Source of the DNA: Limnoperna fortunei
Taxonomy: Eukaryota > Mollusca > Bivalvia > Mytilida > Modiolidae
Direction of reading: 5' to 3'
Assembly: GCA_944474755.1 (NCBI GenBank)
Contig: OX104112.1
Span: forward strand, 5,194,490 to 5,258,489
Length of the DNA stretch: 64,000 nucleotides
Every line of letters begins with the position of its first letter. Position 1 is the first letter of the stretch. Positions 10,095 through 21,009 of the stretch are shown here, one piece after another. The position numbers were made by a program, and so were the translations under genes. The notes beneath the pieces were generated by a model. The model was given only the letters and a program-made list of their open reading frames with translations. It was not told the DNA's origin and ran no database searches.

Positions 10095-10545
10095 TCATAG
10101 GTTGTTCACAATATCTTGTCTTAAGACGCGGTATAATTCACGCATATCATCTGGATGTTGGGGCACACTGTCAAAATTGTTTTCCTCCATTATGCAGCTA
10201 CATAATTCCGATATTAACTCACCACAGCGAGATTCATCGAAAGGTTCCAATTCATTTTCACATAACATTACGTCGTTTTCATCAAACCGTAAGCCATATT
10301 TAACTGTTTCAAAAGTCATAGGCATGAAATAAAGTTGAAATGGTCTCTCGTTTCTTGCTATTCTTTGTCTGTATGGTCTAATTCTGTGTCTATTCCAAAC
10401 CGAGACAATTTCATCCAACATATCCTGTGTAAAATGTGATATATATATTTATAATTATTAAATAATACAGCCCTAATATGTCAAAATTTGCATGATCAAT
10501 ATCTTAGTTACTAACTCAAGATTGAAATTCCGTTTAATACTTTTT

Positions 10546-10645
10546 TCCATACGGCCCGGAGGGCAATATTGATTTCCATACGGACTGACAATACGGACCC
10601 GCTGTACGGACTGGCTAGTCATACGGACCGGTCATACGGACTGGT
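10546..10645. repeat. Cluster of 'catacggact' short repeats
   Basis: The word 'tacggac' or close variants occurs about six times in 100 bp (for example 'ccatacggactgac' and 'gtcatacggaccggtcat'), irregularly spaced. It may be part of a dispersed fold-back repeat. Confidence 0.6.
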
Positions 10646-10688
10646 GATACAAAGTGTTTGAATTATTTAATAAAAACGTTACGAACTT

Positions 10689-10798
10689 GCTGATTCTGTT
10701 TTAGCCTGTATTGATTCCCGATCAGCTGTATTGTCCCTCGACCCTACGGGCCAATACAGCAAACCTCGAATCAATACCATGGCCAATACAGAATCAGC
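10689..10798. mobile_element. 110-bp hairpin element
   Basis: The left arm 'gctgattctg'...'cctgtattgattc' pairs with the right arm 'gaatcaatacc'...'cagaatcagc'. The central part, with 'ctgtattg' and 'caatacag', is a second nested pairing around CCCTCGACCCTACGGG. It resembles the GC-centred element at 8134-8296 in design. Confidence 0.7.
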
Positions 10799-11082
10799 CA
10801 GTTAGTAACACTATAGTATTAAAATCTATGTACTACTACAGACTTGCATCTTTTAAACAATGATTTCATAGAATATAAAGATCACACCGTACACAACAAA
10901 CGATATTTAATGATGCGATTTAAAAACTTCAGATAAAATCGATAAATAAAATTCAGGAAAACAACTATATGATTTATCTTTGAAGTTTAAATCATTACTA
11001 ATCTAGCACACAGGCGCTTGGGTACAAATTGTGTTTTTTAGGCCTGTTCATTATTCTTGGCTTGTTTTTATATAGACCCTCT

Positions 11083-11273
11083 CTGTGCCTCATAAAAAGC
11101 TTATATACGCATGTCTAACCTATATTTTCAATGTTTAGCCAACACTGATATCTCCCTTTATTCTAAAAACGTGTTTTCAATGTTTAGCCAACACTGATAT
11201 CTCCCCCTTATTCTAAATGTGGTTTTCAGAAAAAGAGGGAGACATGCGTATATACGCTTGCTATGAGGCACAG
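11083..11273. mobile_element. MITE-like element, about 191 bp, in the DDE intron
   Basis: The ends 'ctgtgcctcata' and 'tatgaggcacag' extend with gaps through 'tatacgcatgtct' and 'agacatgcgtata'. The interior holds two direct copies of 'tcaatgtttagccaacactg'. There is no open frame. Confidence 0.75.
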
Positions 11274-12214
11274 CTTAACTTTTAAAATAGGTTATATAAG
11301 ACGAATTACCCCTCTAAAACCTATATAACTATCAGTAGTACCTGAATTGCCTTTAAAAAGCAAAATCTGGAGAGTTCTTGGTCGACGAATCCTCCATCAT
11401 TCAAACCTGATTCAGAGAGGTCTTGAAAAAAGTTCATCCAGTACTGAACCCCTTGGCGGCGTACCATAGCCCATAAACATTCGATCCTTTGGTTACTGGT
11501 ACTCTTTCCGTAAAGGAAACTTCTGTCGCCTGCATATTCATCCCTATGGTTTCTTCTTAAAAATTTCTGTAAGGCTTCAACGTGGCCATTTTCTGTACCG
11601 AAGTCAGCTCGAACTCTTTTTGGACATAAACCAATATTTTTAATGTTCTCAAGATAATACCAAGCAATAGTATTAAGGTTTTTATTGGATACTCGAGCTT
11701 TGAGCCAGATGATTTCTCGGGAAAATCCATCAATTAATGCAACCATGAATTTTGATTCCAAATCTTGATAGTTTGTCATAGCCATCAATGTGCCACACTG
11801 CATTTGGACCAGGAACTGCATAGACGCGTCTTCTAAGCCGCCTTTGTTTTCTTACTGCAATGCCATCTGGATCTATAATATGTAACAAAATTCTAACTGT
11901 TTCAGCATCAACTACTAGTCCCTTTTCTAAACATTTCAAATGCATCCAGCGGTAGCCATTCATTTGACCGTGTCGTTCGCACTGGTCCAAAAAAAAACAC
12001 GCTATTTCCACAGTCGCTTTTGAATTTCCTTCTGTATAGTCCTAAGGTTCTTATAATTCTTTTAAATGTCCGAATGCTCATTTTATATCCATGGAGCAAT
12101 TCCAAACAGCTCACAATCTCTTTGTATTTCAAACCTAATTTGAAATATTCACAAATTAAATCGCTTCGCTCCGTATTGGTCATGAGTGTATAAGCTTTTT
12201 AAGAGGCACTGAGA

Positions 12215-12241
12215 GGGATGAAATCAGAAAGGGGAGTGAAA
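12215..12241 (-). repeat. Inner inverted repeat, right copy
   Basis: On the minus strand this reads TTTCACTCCCCTTTCTG with the same downstream pattern as 1116-1141. The DDE start codon follows 32 bp later. Confidence 0.75.
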
Positions 12242-12244
12242 GAT

Positions 12245-12425
12245 AGAAGTCGGAAATTCCGAGATTAAAGTCGGAAATTCCGAGAATAAAGTCGGAAATT
12301 CCGAGAATAAAGTTGGAAATTCCGAGATTAAAGTCGATAATTCCGAGAATAAAGTCGGTAATTCCGAGTTTAAAGTCGATAATTCCGAGATAAAAGTCGA
12401 TAATTCCGAGAATAAAGTCGATAAT
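12245..12425. repeat. 21-bp minisatellite inside the right end
   Basis: About eight copies of the same 21-bp unit as 752-1097, in opposite orientation ('gtcggaaattccgag' then 'attaaa' or 'aataaa'). The right array is half the length of the left one. Confidence 0.9.
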
Positions 12426-12455
12426 TGGTGGCCCTAATACGCTTCCGTAGTTTTT
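12426..12455 (-). repeat. Right terminal inverted repeat (30 bp)
   Basis: Exact reverse complement of 711-740 (TGGTGGCCCTAATACG followed by CTTCCGTAGT and a T-run). Confidence 0.9.
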
Positions 12456-13040
12456 TCTGTTTTCAACTTGCTTTTTTTCTGTTTTTTTCTGTATTGAGCC
12501 TGTTTTTTTTCCCGCATTGGGCAAGTAATTCTGTATTGGCCCTAGATTTTTGTATCGGGCCTGTTTTTTTATGTACTGGCCCTGTTTTTATCTGTATTGG
12601 TCGTTTTTTCTGTAGTGAGGCTGTTTTTTTTGTAATGACAATGCTTTTTTATATTGAGTCTGTTTTTTGTCCGTATTGAGCCTGTTTTTTCAAATATTGA
12701 CCCTGTTTTTCTGTATTGTCTCTGTTTTTTCTGTATTGGTCATTTTTTCTGTAGTGAGTCTGTTTTTTCCAATATTGGCCCTGTTTTTCTGTATCGTGTC
12801 TGTTTTTTCTGTATTGGTCATTTTTTCTGTAGTGAGCCTGTTTTTTGTAATGACAATGTTTTTCTATATTGAGCCAATATTGTCCCTGTTTTTCTGTATT
12901 GTGTCTGTTGTTTTCTGTATTGGCCTTGTTGTTCTGTATAGGGTTTTTCTCCATGGGAGGGCTTTTCTGTATTCGCCCTGTTTTTCTGTACTGTGCTTGT
13001 TCACTAGATCCATAGTATATTGTCAATTTCACCTGTATTT
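12456..13040. repeat. T-rich degenerate tandem repeat
   Basis: Words 'ctgtattg', 'gccctgttttt' and 'ctgtagtgagcctg' recur every 20-25 bp with much variation. The open frames on both strands (hydrophobic FFCIGPVF-type repeats) follow from this composition and are not genes. The repeat lies directly outside the right end of the transposon and directly before the 23-bp satellite. Confidence 0.75.
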
Positions 13041-16000
13041 TACTAAACTGGCTAATAAAGTTTTATAAAGCTTTACCCATTATCCTTATAAAGCTTTACC
13101 CATTATCCTTATAAAGCTTTACCCATTATCCTAATAAAGCTTTACCCATTATCCTTATAAAGCTTCACCCATTATCCTTATAAAGCTTTAACCATTATCC
13201 TTATAAAGCTTTACCCATTATCCTTATAAAGCTTTACCCATTATCTTATAAAGCTTTACCCATTATCCTTATAAAACTTTACCCATTATCCTTATAAAGC
13301 TTTACCCATTATCCTTATAAAGCTTTACCCATTATCCTTATCAAGCTTTAACCATTATCCTTATAAAGCTTTACCCATTATCCTAATAAAGCTTTACCCA
13401 TTATCCTTATAAAGCTTTACCCATTATCCTTATAAAACTTTACCCATTGTCCTTATAAAGCTTTACCCATTATCAGTATAAAGCTTTACCCATTATCCTT
13501 ATAAAGCATTACCCATTATCCTTATAAAGCTTTACCCATTATCCTTATAAAGCTTTACCCATTATCTTATAAAGCTTTACCCATTATCCTTATACAGCTT
13601 TACCCATTATCCTTATAAGGCTTTACCCATTATCCTTATAAAGCTTGACCAATTATCCTTATAAAGCTTTACCCATTATCCTTATAAAGCTTTACCATTA
13701 TCCTTATAAAGCTTTACCCATTATCCTTATAAAGCTTTACCCATTATCCTTTACCCATTATCCTTATAAAGCTTTACCCATTATCCTTATCAAGTTTTAG
13801 CCATTATCCTTATAAAGCTTTACCCATTATCCTTATAAAGCTTTAACCATTATCCTTATAAAGCTTTACCCATTATCCTTATAGAGCTTTACCCATTATC
13901 CTTATACAGCTGTACCCATTATCCTTATAAAGCTTTACCCATTATCCTTATAGAGCTTTACCCATTATCCTTATACAGCTGTACCCATTATCCTTATAAA
14001 GCTTTACCCATTATCCTTATAAAGCTTTACCCATTATCCTTATAAAGCTTTAACCATTATCAATATAAAGCTTTAACCATTATCCATATCAAGCTTTTCC
14101 CATTTTCCTTATAAATCTTTAACCATTATCCTTATAAAGCTTTACCAATTATCCTTTTAAAGCTTTACCCATTATCCATATCAAGCTTTACCCATTATCC
14201 ATATAAAGATTTACCCATTATCCTTATAAAGCTTTAACCATTATCCTTCTGAAGCTGTACCCATTATCCTTTTAAAGCTTTACCCATTGTCCTTATAAAG
14301 CTTTACCCATTATCCTTATAAAGCTTTACCCATTATCCATTTAAAGCTTTACCCATTATCCATATAAAGATTTACCCATTATCCTTTTAAAGCTTTACCC
14401 ATTATCCTTATAAAGCTTTACCCATTATCCTTATAAAGCTTTACCCATTGTCCTTATAAAGCTTTACCAATTATCCTTATAAAGCTGTACCCATTATCCT
14501 TATAAAACTTTAACCATTATCCTTATAAAGCATTACCAATTATCCTTATAAAGCTTTACCCATTATCCTTATAAAGCTTTACCCATTATTCTTATAAAGC
14601 TTTACCCATTATCCTTATAAAGCTTTACCCATTATCCTTATACAGCTGTACCCATTATCCTTATAAAACTTTAACCATTATCCTTATAAAGCATTACCAA
14701 TTATCCTTATAAAGCTTTACCCATTATCCTTATAAAGCTTTAACCATTATCCTTATAAAGCTTTACCAATTATCCTTATAAAGCTTTACCCATTATCCTT
14801 ATAAAGCTTTACCCATTATCCTTATAAAGCTTTAACCATTATCCTTATAAAGCTTTACCCATTATCCTTATAAAGCTTTACCCATTATCCTTATAAAGCT
14901 TTAACCATTATCCTTATAAAGCTTTACTCATTATCCTTATAAAGCTTTACCCATTATCCTTATAAAGCTTTACCCATTACCCTTATAAAGCTTTACCCAT
15001 TATCCTTATAAAGCTTTACCCATTATTCTTATAAAGCTTTACCCATTATCCTTATAAAGCTTTACCCATTATCCTTATACAGCTTTACCCATTATTAATA
15101 TAAAGCTTTACCCATTATCCTTATAAAGCTTTACCCATTATCCTTACAAAGCTTTACCCATTATCCTTATGAAGCTTTAACCATTATCCTTATAAAGCTT
15201 TACCCATCATCCTTGTAAAGCTTTACCCATTATCCTTATACAGCTTTACCCATTATTCTTATAAATCATTACCCATCATCCCTATAAAGTTTTACCCATT
15301 ATCCTTATAAAGCTTTACTCATTATCCTTATAAAGCTTTACCCATTATCCTTACAAAGCTTTACCCATTATCCTTATAAAGCTTTACCCATTATCCTTAT
15401 AAAGCTTTACCCATTATCCTTATAAAGCTTTAACCATTATCCTTAAAAAGCTTTACCCATTATCCTTATAAAGCTTTACCCATTATCAGTATAAAGCTTT
15501 ACCCATCATCCTTATAAATCTTTACCCATTATCCTTATATAGCTTTAACCATTACCCTTATAAAGCTTTACCCATTATCCTTATAAAGCTTTACCCATTA
15601 TCCTTATAAAGTTTTACCCATTATCCTTATAAAACTTTACCCATTATCCTTATAAAGCTTTACCCATTATCCTTATAAAGCTTTACCCATTATCCTTCTA
15701 AAGCTTTAACCATTATCCTTATAAAGCATTACCCATTATCCTTATAAAGCTTTACCCATTATCTTAATAAAGCTTTACCCATTATCCTTATAAAGCTTTA
15801 CCCATTATCCATTTAAAGCTTTACCCATTATCCATATAAAGATTTACCCATTATCCTTTTAAAGCTTTACCCATTATCCTTATAAAGCTTTACCCATTAT
15901 CCTTATAAAGCTTTACCCATTGTCCTTATAAAGCTTTACCAATTATCCTTATAAAGCTGTACCCATTATCCTTATAAAACTTTAACCATTATCCTTATAA

Positions 16001-17805
16001 AGCATTACCAATTATCCTTATAAAGCTTTACCCATTATCCTTATAAAGCTTTACCCATTATTCTTATAAAGCTTTACCCATTATCCTTATAAAGCTTTAC
16101 CCATTATCCTTATACAGCTGTACCCATTATCCTTATAAAACTTTAACCATTATCCTTATAAAGCATTACCAATTATCCTTATAAAGCTTTACCCATTATC
16201 CTTATAAAGCTTTAACCATTATCCTTATAAACCTTTACCAATTATCCTTATAAAGCTTTACCCATTATCCTTATAAAGCTTTACCCATTATCCTTATAAA
16301 GCTTTACCCATTATCCTTATAAAGCTTTACCCATTATCCTTATAAAGCTTTACCCATTATTACTATAAAGCTTTACCCATTATCCTTATAAAGCTTTATC
16401 CATTATCCTTATACAGCTTTACCCATTATTCTTATAAAGCTTTACCCATTATCCTTATAAAGCTTTACCCATTATCCTTACAAAGCTTTACCCATTATCC
16501 TTATGAAGCTTTAACCATTATCCTTATAAAGCTTTACCCATCATCCTTGTAAAGCTTTACCCATTATCCTTATACAGCTTTACCCATTATTCTTATAAAT
16601 CATTACCCATCATCCTTATAAAGTTTTACCCATTATCCTTATAAAGCTTTACTCATTATCCTTATAAAGCTTTACCCATTATCCTTATAAAGCTTTACCC
16701 ATTATCCTTCTAAAGCTTTACCCATTATCCTTATAAAGCTTTACCCATTATCCTTATAAAGCTTTACCCATTATCCTTATAAAGCTGTACCCATTATCCT
16801 TATAAAGCTTTACCCATTATCCTTATAAAGCTTTACCCATTATCCTTATAAAGCTATATCCATTATCCTTATAAAGCTTTAACCATTATCCTTATAAAGC
16901 TTTACCCATTATCCTGATAAAGCTTTACCCATTATCCTTATAAAGCTTTACCCATTATCCTTCTAAAGCTTTAACCATTATCCTTATAAAGCATTACCCA
17001 TTATCCTTATAAAGCATTACCAATTATCCTTATAAAGCTTTACCCATTATCCTTATAAAGCTTTACCCATTATCCTTATAAAGCGTTACCCATTATCTTT
17101 ATAAAGCTTTACCCATTATCCTTATAAAGCTTTACCCATTATCCTTCTAAAGCTTTAACCATTATCCTTTTAAAGCATTACCCATTATCCTTATAAAGCT
17201 TTACTCATTGTCCTTATAAAGCTTTACCAATTATCCTTATAAAGCTTTAACCATTATCCTTATAAAGCTTTACCCATTATCCTTATAAATCTTTACCCAT
17301 TATCCTTATAAAGCTTTACCCATTATCCTTATAAAGCTTTACCCATTATCCTTATAAAGCATTACCCATTATCCTTATAAAGCTGTAACCATCATCCTTA
17401 TAAAGCTTTACCCATTATCCTTATAAAGCTTTACCCATTATCCTTATAAAGCTTTAACCATTATCCTTATAAAGCATTACCCATTATCCTTATAAAGCTT
17501 TACCCATTATCCTTATAAAGCTTTGCCCATTATCTTATAAATCTTTACCCATTATCCTTATAAAGCTTTACCCATTATCCTTATAAAGCTTTACCCATTA
17601 TCCTTATAAAGCTTTACCCATTATCCTTATAAAGCTTTACCCATTATCCTTGTAAAGCTTTACCCATTATCCTTGTGAAGCTTTACCAATTATCCTTATG
17701 AAGCTTTACCCATTATCCTTATAAAGCTTTACCTATTATCCTAATAAAGCTTTACCCATTATCCTTATAAAGCTTTACCCATTATCCTTATAAAGCTTTA
17801 CACAT

Positions 17806-18038
17806 CAACGCCACTTTCAGCAATTTTTCAGCTATATCATGGCGTCCAGTTTTTATTGGGGGAGGATGCCGGAGTACCCGGAGAAAACCCCCGACCTACG
17901 GTAGGAAAACTGGCAATCCTTGTCAATTAAGATTGGAGTCAAGTACACCCTGCCTGCAGTGAGAATCGAACCGCAATCTCAGTGTTGACAGACCACGTGA
18001 TCAATAGTAGACGAACTACCTTGACCACTCGGCCACCG
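17806..18038 (-). mobile_element. SINE inserted in the 23-bp satellite, first copy
   Basis: Same family as 7237-7503. On the minus strand the A-box is TGGCCGAGTGG and the B-box GGTTCGATTCTC. It lacks the first several head bases and most of the tail. Satellite monomers abut it on both sides ('tttacacat' before, 'attatccttatg' after). Confidence 0.9.
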
Positions 18039-20776
18039 ATTATCCTTATGAAGCTTTACCCACTATCCTTATCAAGCTTTACCCATTATCCTTATAAAGC
18101 TGTACCCATTATCCTTATAAAGCTTTACCCATTATCCTTATAAAGCTGTAACCATTATCCTTATAAAGCTTTACCCATTATCCTTATAAAGCTTTACCCA
18201 TTATCCTTATAAAGCTTTACCCATTATCCTTATAAAGCTTTACCCATTATCGTTATAAAGCTGTACCCATTATCCTTAAAAAGCTTTACCCATTATCCTT
18301 ATAAAGCTTTACCCATTATCAGTATAAAGCTTTACCCATCATCCTTATAAATCTTTACCCATTATCCTTATATAGCTTTAACCATTACCCTTATAAAGCT
18401 TTACCCATTATCCTTATAAAGCTTTACCCATTATCCTTATAAAGTTTTACCCATTATCCTTATAAAACTTTACCCATTATCCTTATAAAGCTTTACCCAT
18501 TATCCTTATAAAGCTTTACCCATTATCCTTCTAAAGCTTTAACCATTATCCTTATAAAGCATTACCCATTATCCTTATAAAGCTTTACCCATTATCTTAA
18601 TAAAGCTTTACCCATTATCCTTATAAAGCTTTACCCATTATCCATTTAAAGCTTTACCCATTATCCATATAAAGATTTACCCATTATCCTTTTAAAGCTT
18701 TACCCATTATCCTTATAAAGCTTTACCCATTATCCTTATAAAGCTTTACCCATTGTCCTTATAAAGCTTTACCAATTATCCTTATAAAGCTGTACCCATT
18801 ATCCTTATAAAACTTTAACCATTATCCTTATAAAGCATTACCAATTATCCTTATAAAGCTTTACCCATTATCCTTATAAAGCTTTACCCATTATTCTTAT
18901 AAAGCTTTACCCATTATCCTTATAAAGCTTTACCCATTATCCTTATACAGCTGTACCCATTATCCTTATAAAACTTTAACCATTATCCTTATAAAGCATT
19001 ACCAATTATCCTTATAAAGCTTTACCCATTATCCTTATAAAGCTTTAACCATTATCCTTATAAACCTTTACCAATTATCCTTATAAAGCTTTACCCATTA
19101 TCCTTATAAAGATTTACCCATTATCCTTATAATGCTTTAACCATTATCCTTATAAAGCTTTACCCATTATCCTTATAAAGCTTTACCCATTATCCTTATA
19201 AAGCTTTAACCATTATCCTTATAAAGCTTTACTCATTATCCTTATAAAGCTTTACCCATTATCCTTATAAAGCTTTACCCATTATCCTTATAAAGCTTTA
19301 CCCATTATCCTTATAAAGCTTTACCCATTATTACTATAAAGCTTTACCCATTATCCTTATAAAGCTTTATCCATTATCCTTATACAGCTTTACCCATTAT
19401 TCTTATAAAGCTTTACCCATTATCCTTATAAAGCTTTACCCATTATCCTTACAAAGCTTTACCCATTATCCTTATGAAGCTTTAACCATTATCCTTATAA
19501 AGCTTTACCCATCATCCTTGTAAAGCTTTACCCATTATCCTTATACAGCTTTACCCATTATTCTTATAAATCATTACCCATCATCCTTATAAAGTTTTAC
19601 CCATTATCCTTATAAAGCTTTACTCATTATCCTTATAAAGCTTTACCCATTATCCTTATAAAGCTTTACCCATTATCCTTCTAAAGCTTTACCCATTATC
19701 CTTATAAAGCTTTACCCATTATCCTTATAAAGCTTTACCCATTATCCTTATAAAGCTGTACCCATTATCCTTATAAAGCTTTACCCATTATCCTTATAAA
19801 GCTTTACCCATTATCCTGATAAAGCTATATCCATTATCCTTATAAAGCTTTAACCATTATCCTTATAAAGCTTTACCCATTATCCTGATAAAGCTTTACC
19901 CATTATCCTTATAAAGCTTTACCCATTATCCTTCTAAAGCTTTAACCATTATCCTTATAAAGCATTACCCATTATCCTTATAAAGCATTACCAATTATCC
20001 TTATAAAGCTTTACCCATTATCCTTATAAAGCTTTACCCATTATCCTTATAAAGCGTTACCCATTATCTTTATAAAGCTTTACCCATTATCCTTATAAAG
20101 CTTTACCCATTATCCTTCTAAAGCTTTAACCATTATCCTTTTAAAGCATTACCCATTATCCTTATAAAGCTTTACTCATTGTCCTTATAAAGCTTTACCA
20201 ATTATCCTTATAAAGCTTTAACCATTATCCTTATAAAGCTTTACCCATTATCCTTATAAATCTTTACCCATTATCCTTATAAAGCTTTACCCATTATCCT
20301 TATAAAGCTTTACCCATTATCCTTATAAAGCATTACCCATTATCCTTATAAAGCTGTAACCATCATCCTTATAAAGCTTTACCCATTATCCTTATAAAGC
20401 TTTACCCATTATCCTTATAAAGCTTTAACCATTATCCTTATAAAGCATTACCCATTATCCTTATAAAGCTTTACCCATTATCCTTATAAAGCTTTGCCCA
20501 TTATCTTATAAATCTTTACCCATTATCCTTATAAAGCTTTACCCATTATCCTTATAAAGCTTTACCCATTATCCTTATAAAGCTTTACCCATTATCCTTA
20601 TAAAGCTTTACCCATTATCCTTGTAAAGCTTTACCCATTATCCTTGTGAAGCTTTACCAATTATCCTTATGAAGCTTTACCCATTATCCTTATAAAGCTT
20701 TACCTATTATCCTAATAAAGCTTTACCCATTATCCTTATAAAGCTTTACCCATTATCCTTATAAAGCTTTACACAT

Positions 20777-21009
20777 CAACGCCACTTTCAGCAATTTTTC
20801 AGCTATATCATGGCGTCCAGTTTTTATTGGGGGAGGATGCCGGAGTACCCGGAGAAAACCCCCGACCTACGGTAGGAAAACTGGCAATCCTTGTCAATTA
20901 AGATTGGAGTCAAGTACACCCTGCCTGCAGTGAGAATCGAACCGCAATCTCAGTGTTGACAGACCACGTGATCAATAGTAGACGAACTACCTTGACCACT
21001 CGGCCACCG
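20777..21009 (-). mobile_element. SINE in the 23-bp satellite, second copy
   Basis: By eye identical to 17806-18038, including both satellite junctions. It therefore arose by duplication of the array and not by a second insertion. Confidence 0.9.

Larger units (their letters stand above)
10425..11341 (-). other. Intron of the DDE gene containing small repeats
   Basis: Bounded by GT (11341-11340, minus strand) and AG (10426-10425). Joining restores AIQ-DMLDEIV in one frame. The intron holds an 'atacggac' cluster, a hairpin element and a MITE-like element, listed separately. Confidence 0.8.
10095..12183 (-). pseudogene. DDE integrase-type transposase gene, two exons, frameshifted
   Basis: The gene would encode the enzyme that cuts and joins the element's ends. 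Exon 1 (12183-11342) starts ATG ACC, 32 bp inside the inner inverted repeat, with a helix-turn-helix segment (ERSDLICEYFKLGLKYKEI and RTFKRIIRTLGLYRRK). The integrase core follows: WHIDGYDKL gives the first Asp (11784-11786), RADFGTENGHV the second (11603-11605), and STSNQRIECLWAMVRR the Glu (11480-11482). The donor is GT at 11341-11340, the intron 917 bp, and the acceptor 'ttttacacag' precedes exon 2 at 10424. Exon 2 continues in phase with DMLDEIVSVWNRHRIRPYR and ends at TGA 10097-10095, about 388 codons in total. Two +1-type shifts break it: near 12012, and near 11756, where extra bases separate HGCI from DGFSREI. No internal stop was needed otherwise. The family is the rve-like 'integrase core' group with FLYGKST and NQRIE motifs. 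Confidence 0.87.
711..12455. mobile_element. 11.7-kb DNA transposon with convergent HECT-ligase and DDE-integrase genes (degenerate copy)
   Basis: Seen: perfect 30-bp terminal inverted repeats (711-740 and 12426-12455), mirrored 21-bp minisatellites inside both ends, and an inner inverted repeat (1116-1141 and 12215-12241). Two spliced genes point at each other: a HECT-type E3 ligase on + (1154-7214) and a DDE integrase on - (12183-10095). Both genes begin immediately inside the inner inverted repeat, which argues that the ends and the genes form one element rather than a chance nesting. No convincing target-site duplication was found at the outer boundaries (left flank ...acatggaact, right flank tctgttttca...). 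Both genes carry frameshifts, so this copy is probably non-autonomous. From family knowledge, integrase-like transposase genes paired with HECT genes are scattered through fish, cnidarian and mollusc genomes. I cannot name the superfamily with certainty; an IS3-like eukaryotic group (IS3EU) is one possibility. Confidence 0.8.

Noticed and set aside
710..12456. A target-site duplication for the large transposon
   Set aside because: Several choices of the exact tip were tried around the A/T-runs and no flank of 4-8 bp matched on both sides.
12649..13068. Frames of 127 and 133 codons on opposite strands in the T-rich region
   Set aside because: Both derive from a degenerate repeat with few stops (phenylalanine/cysteine-rich on one strand, glutamine/asparagine-rich on the other).
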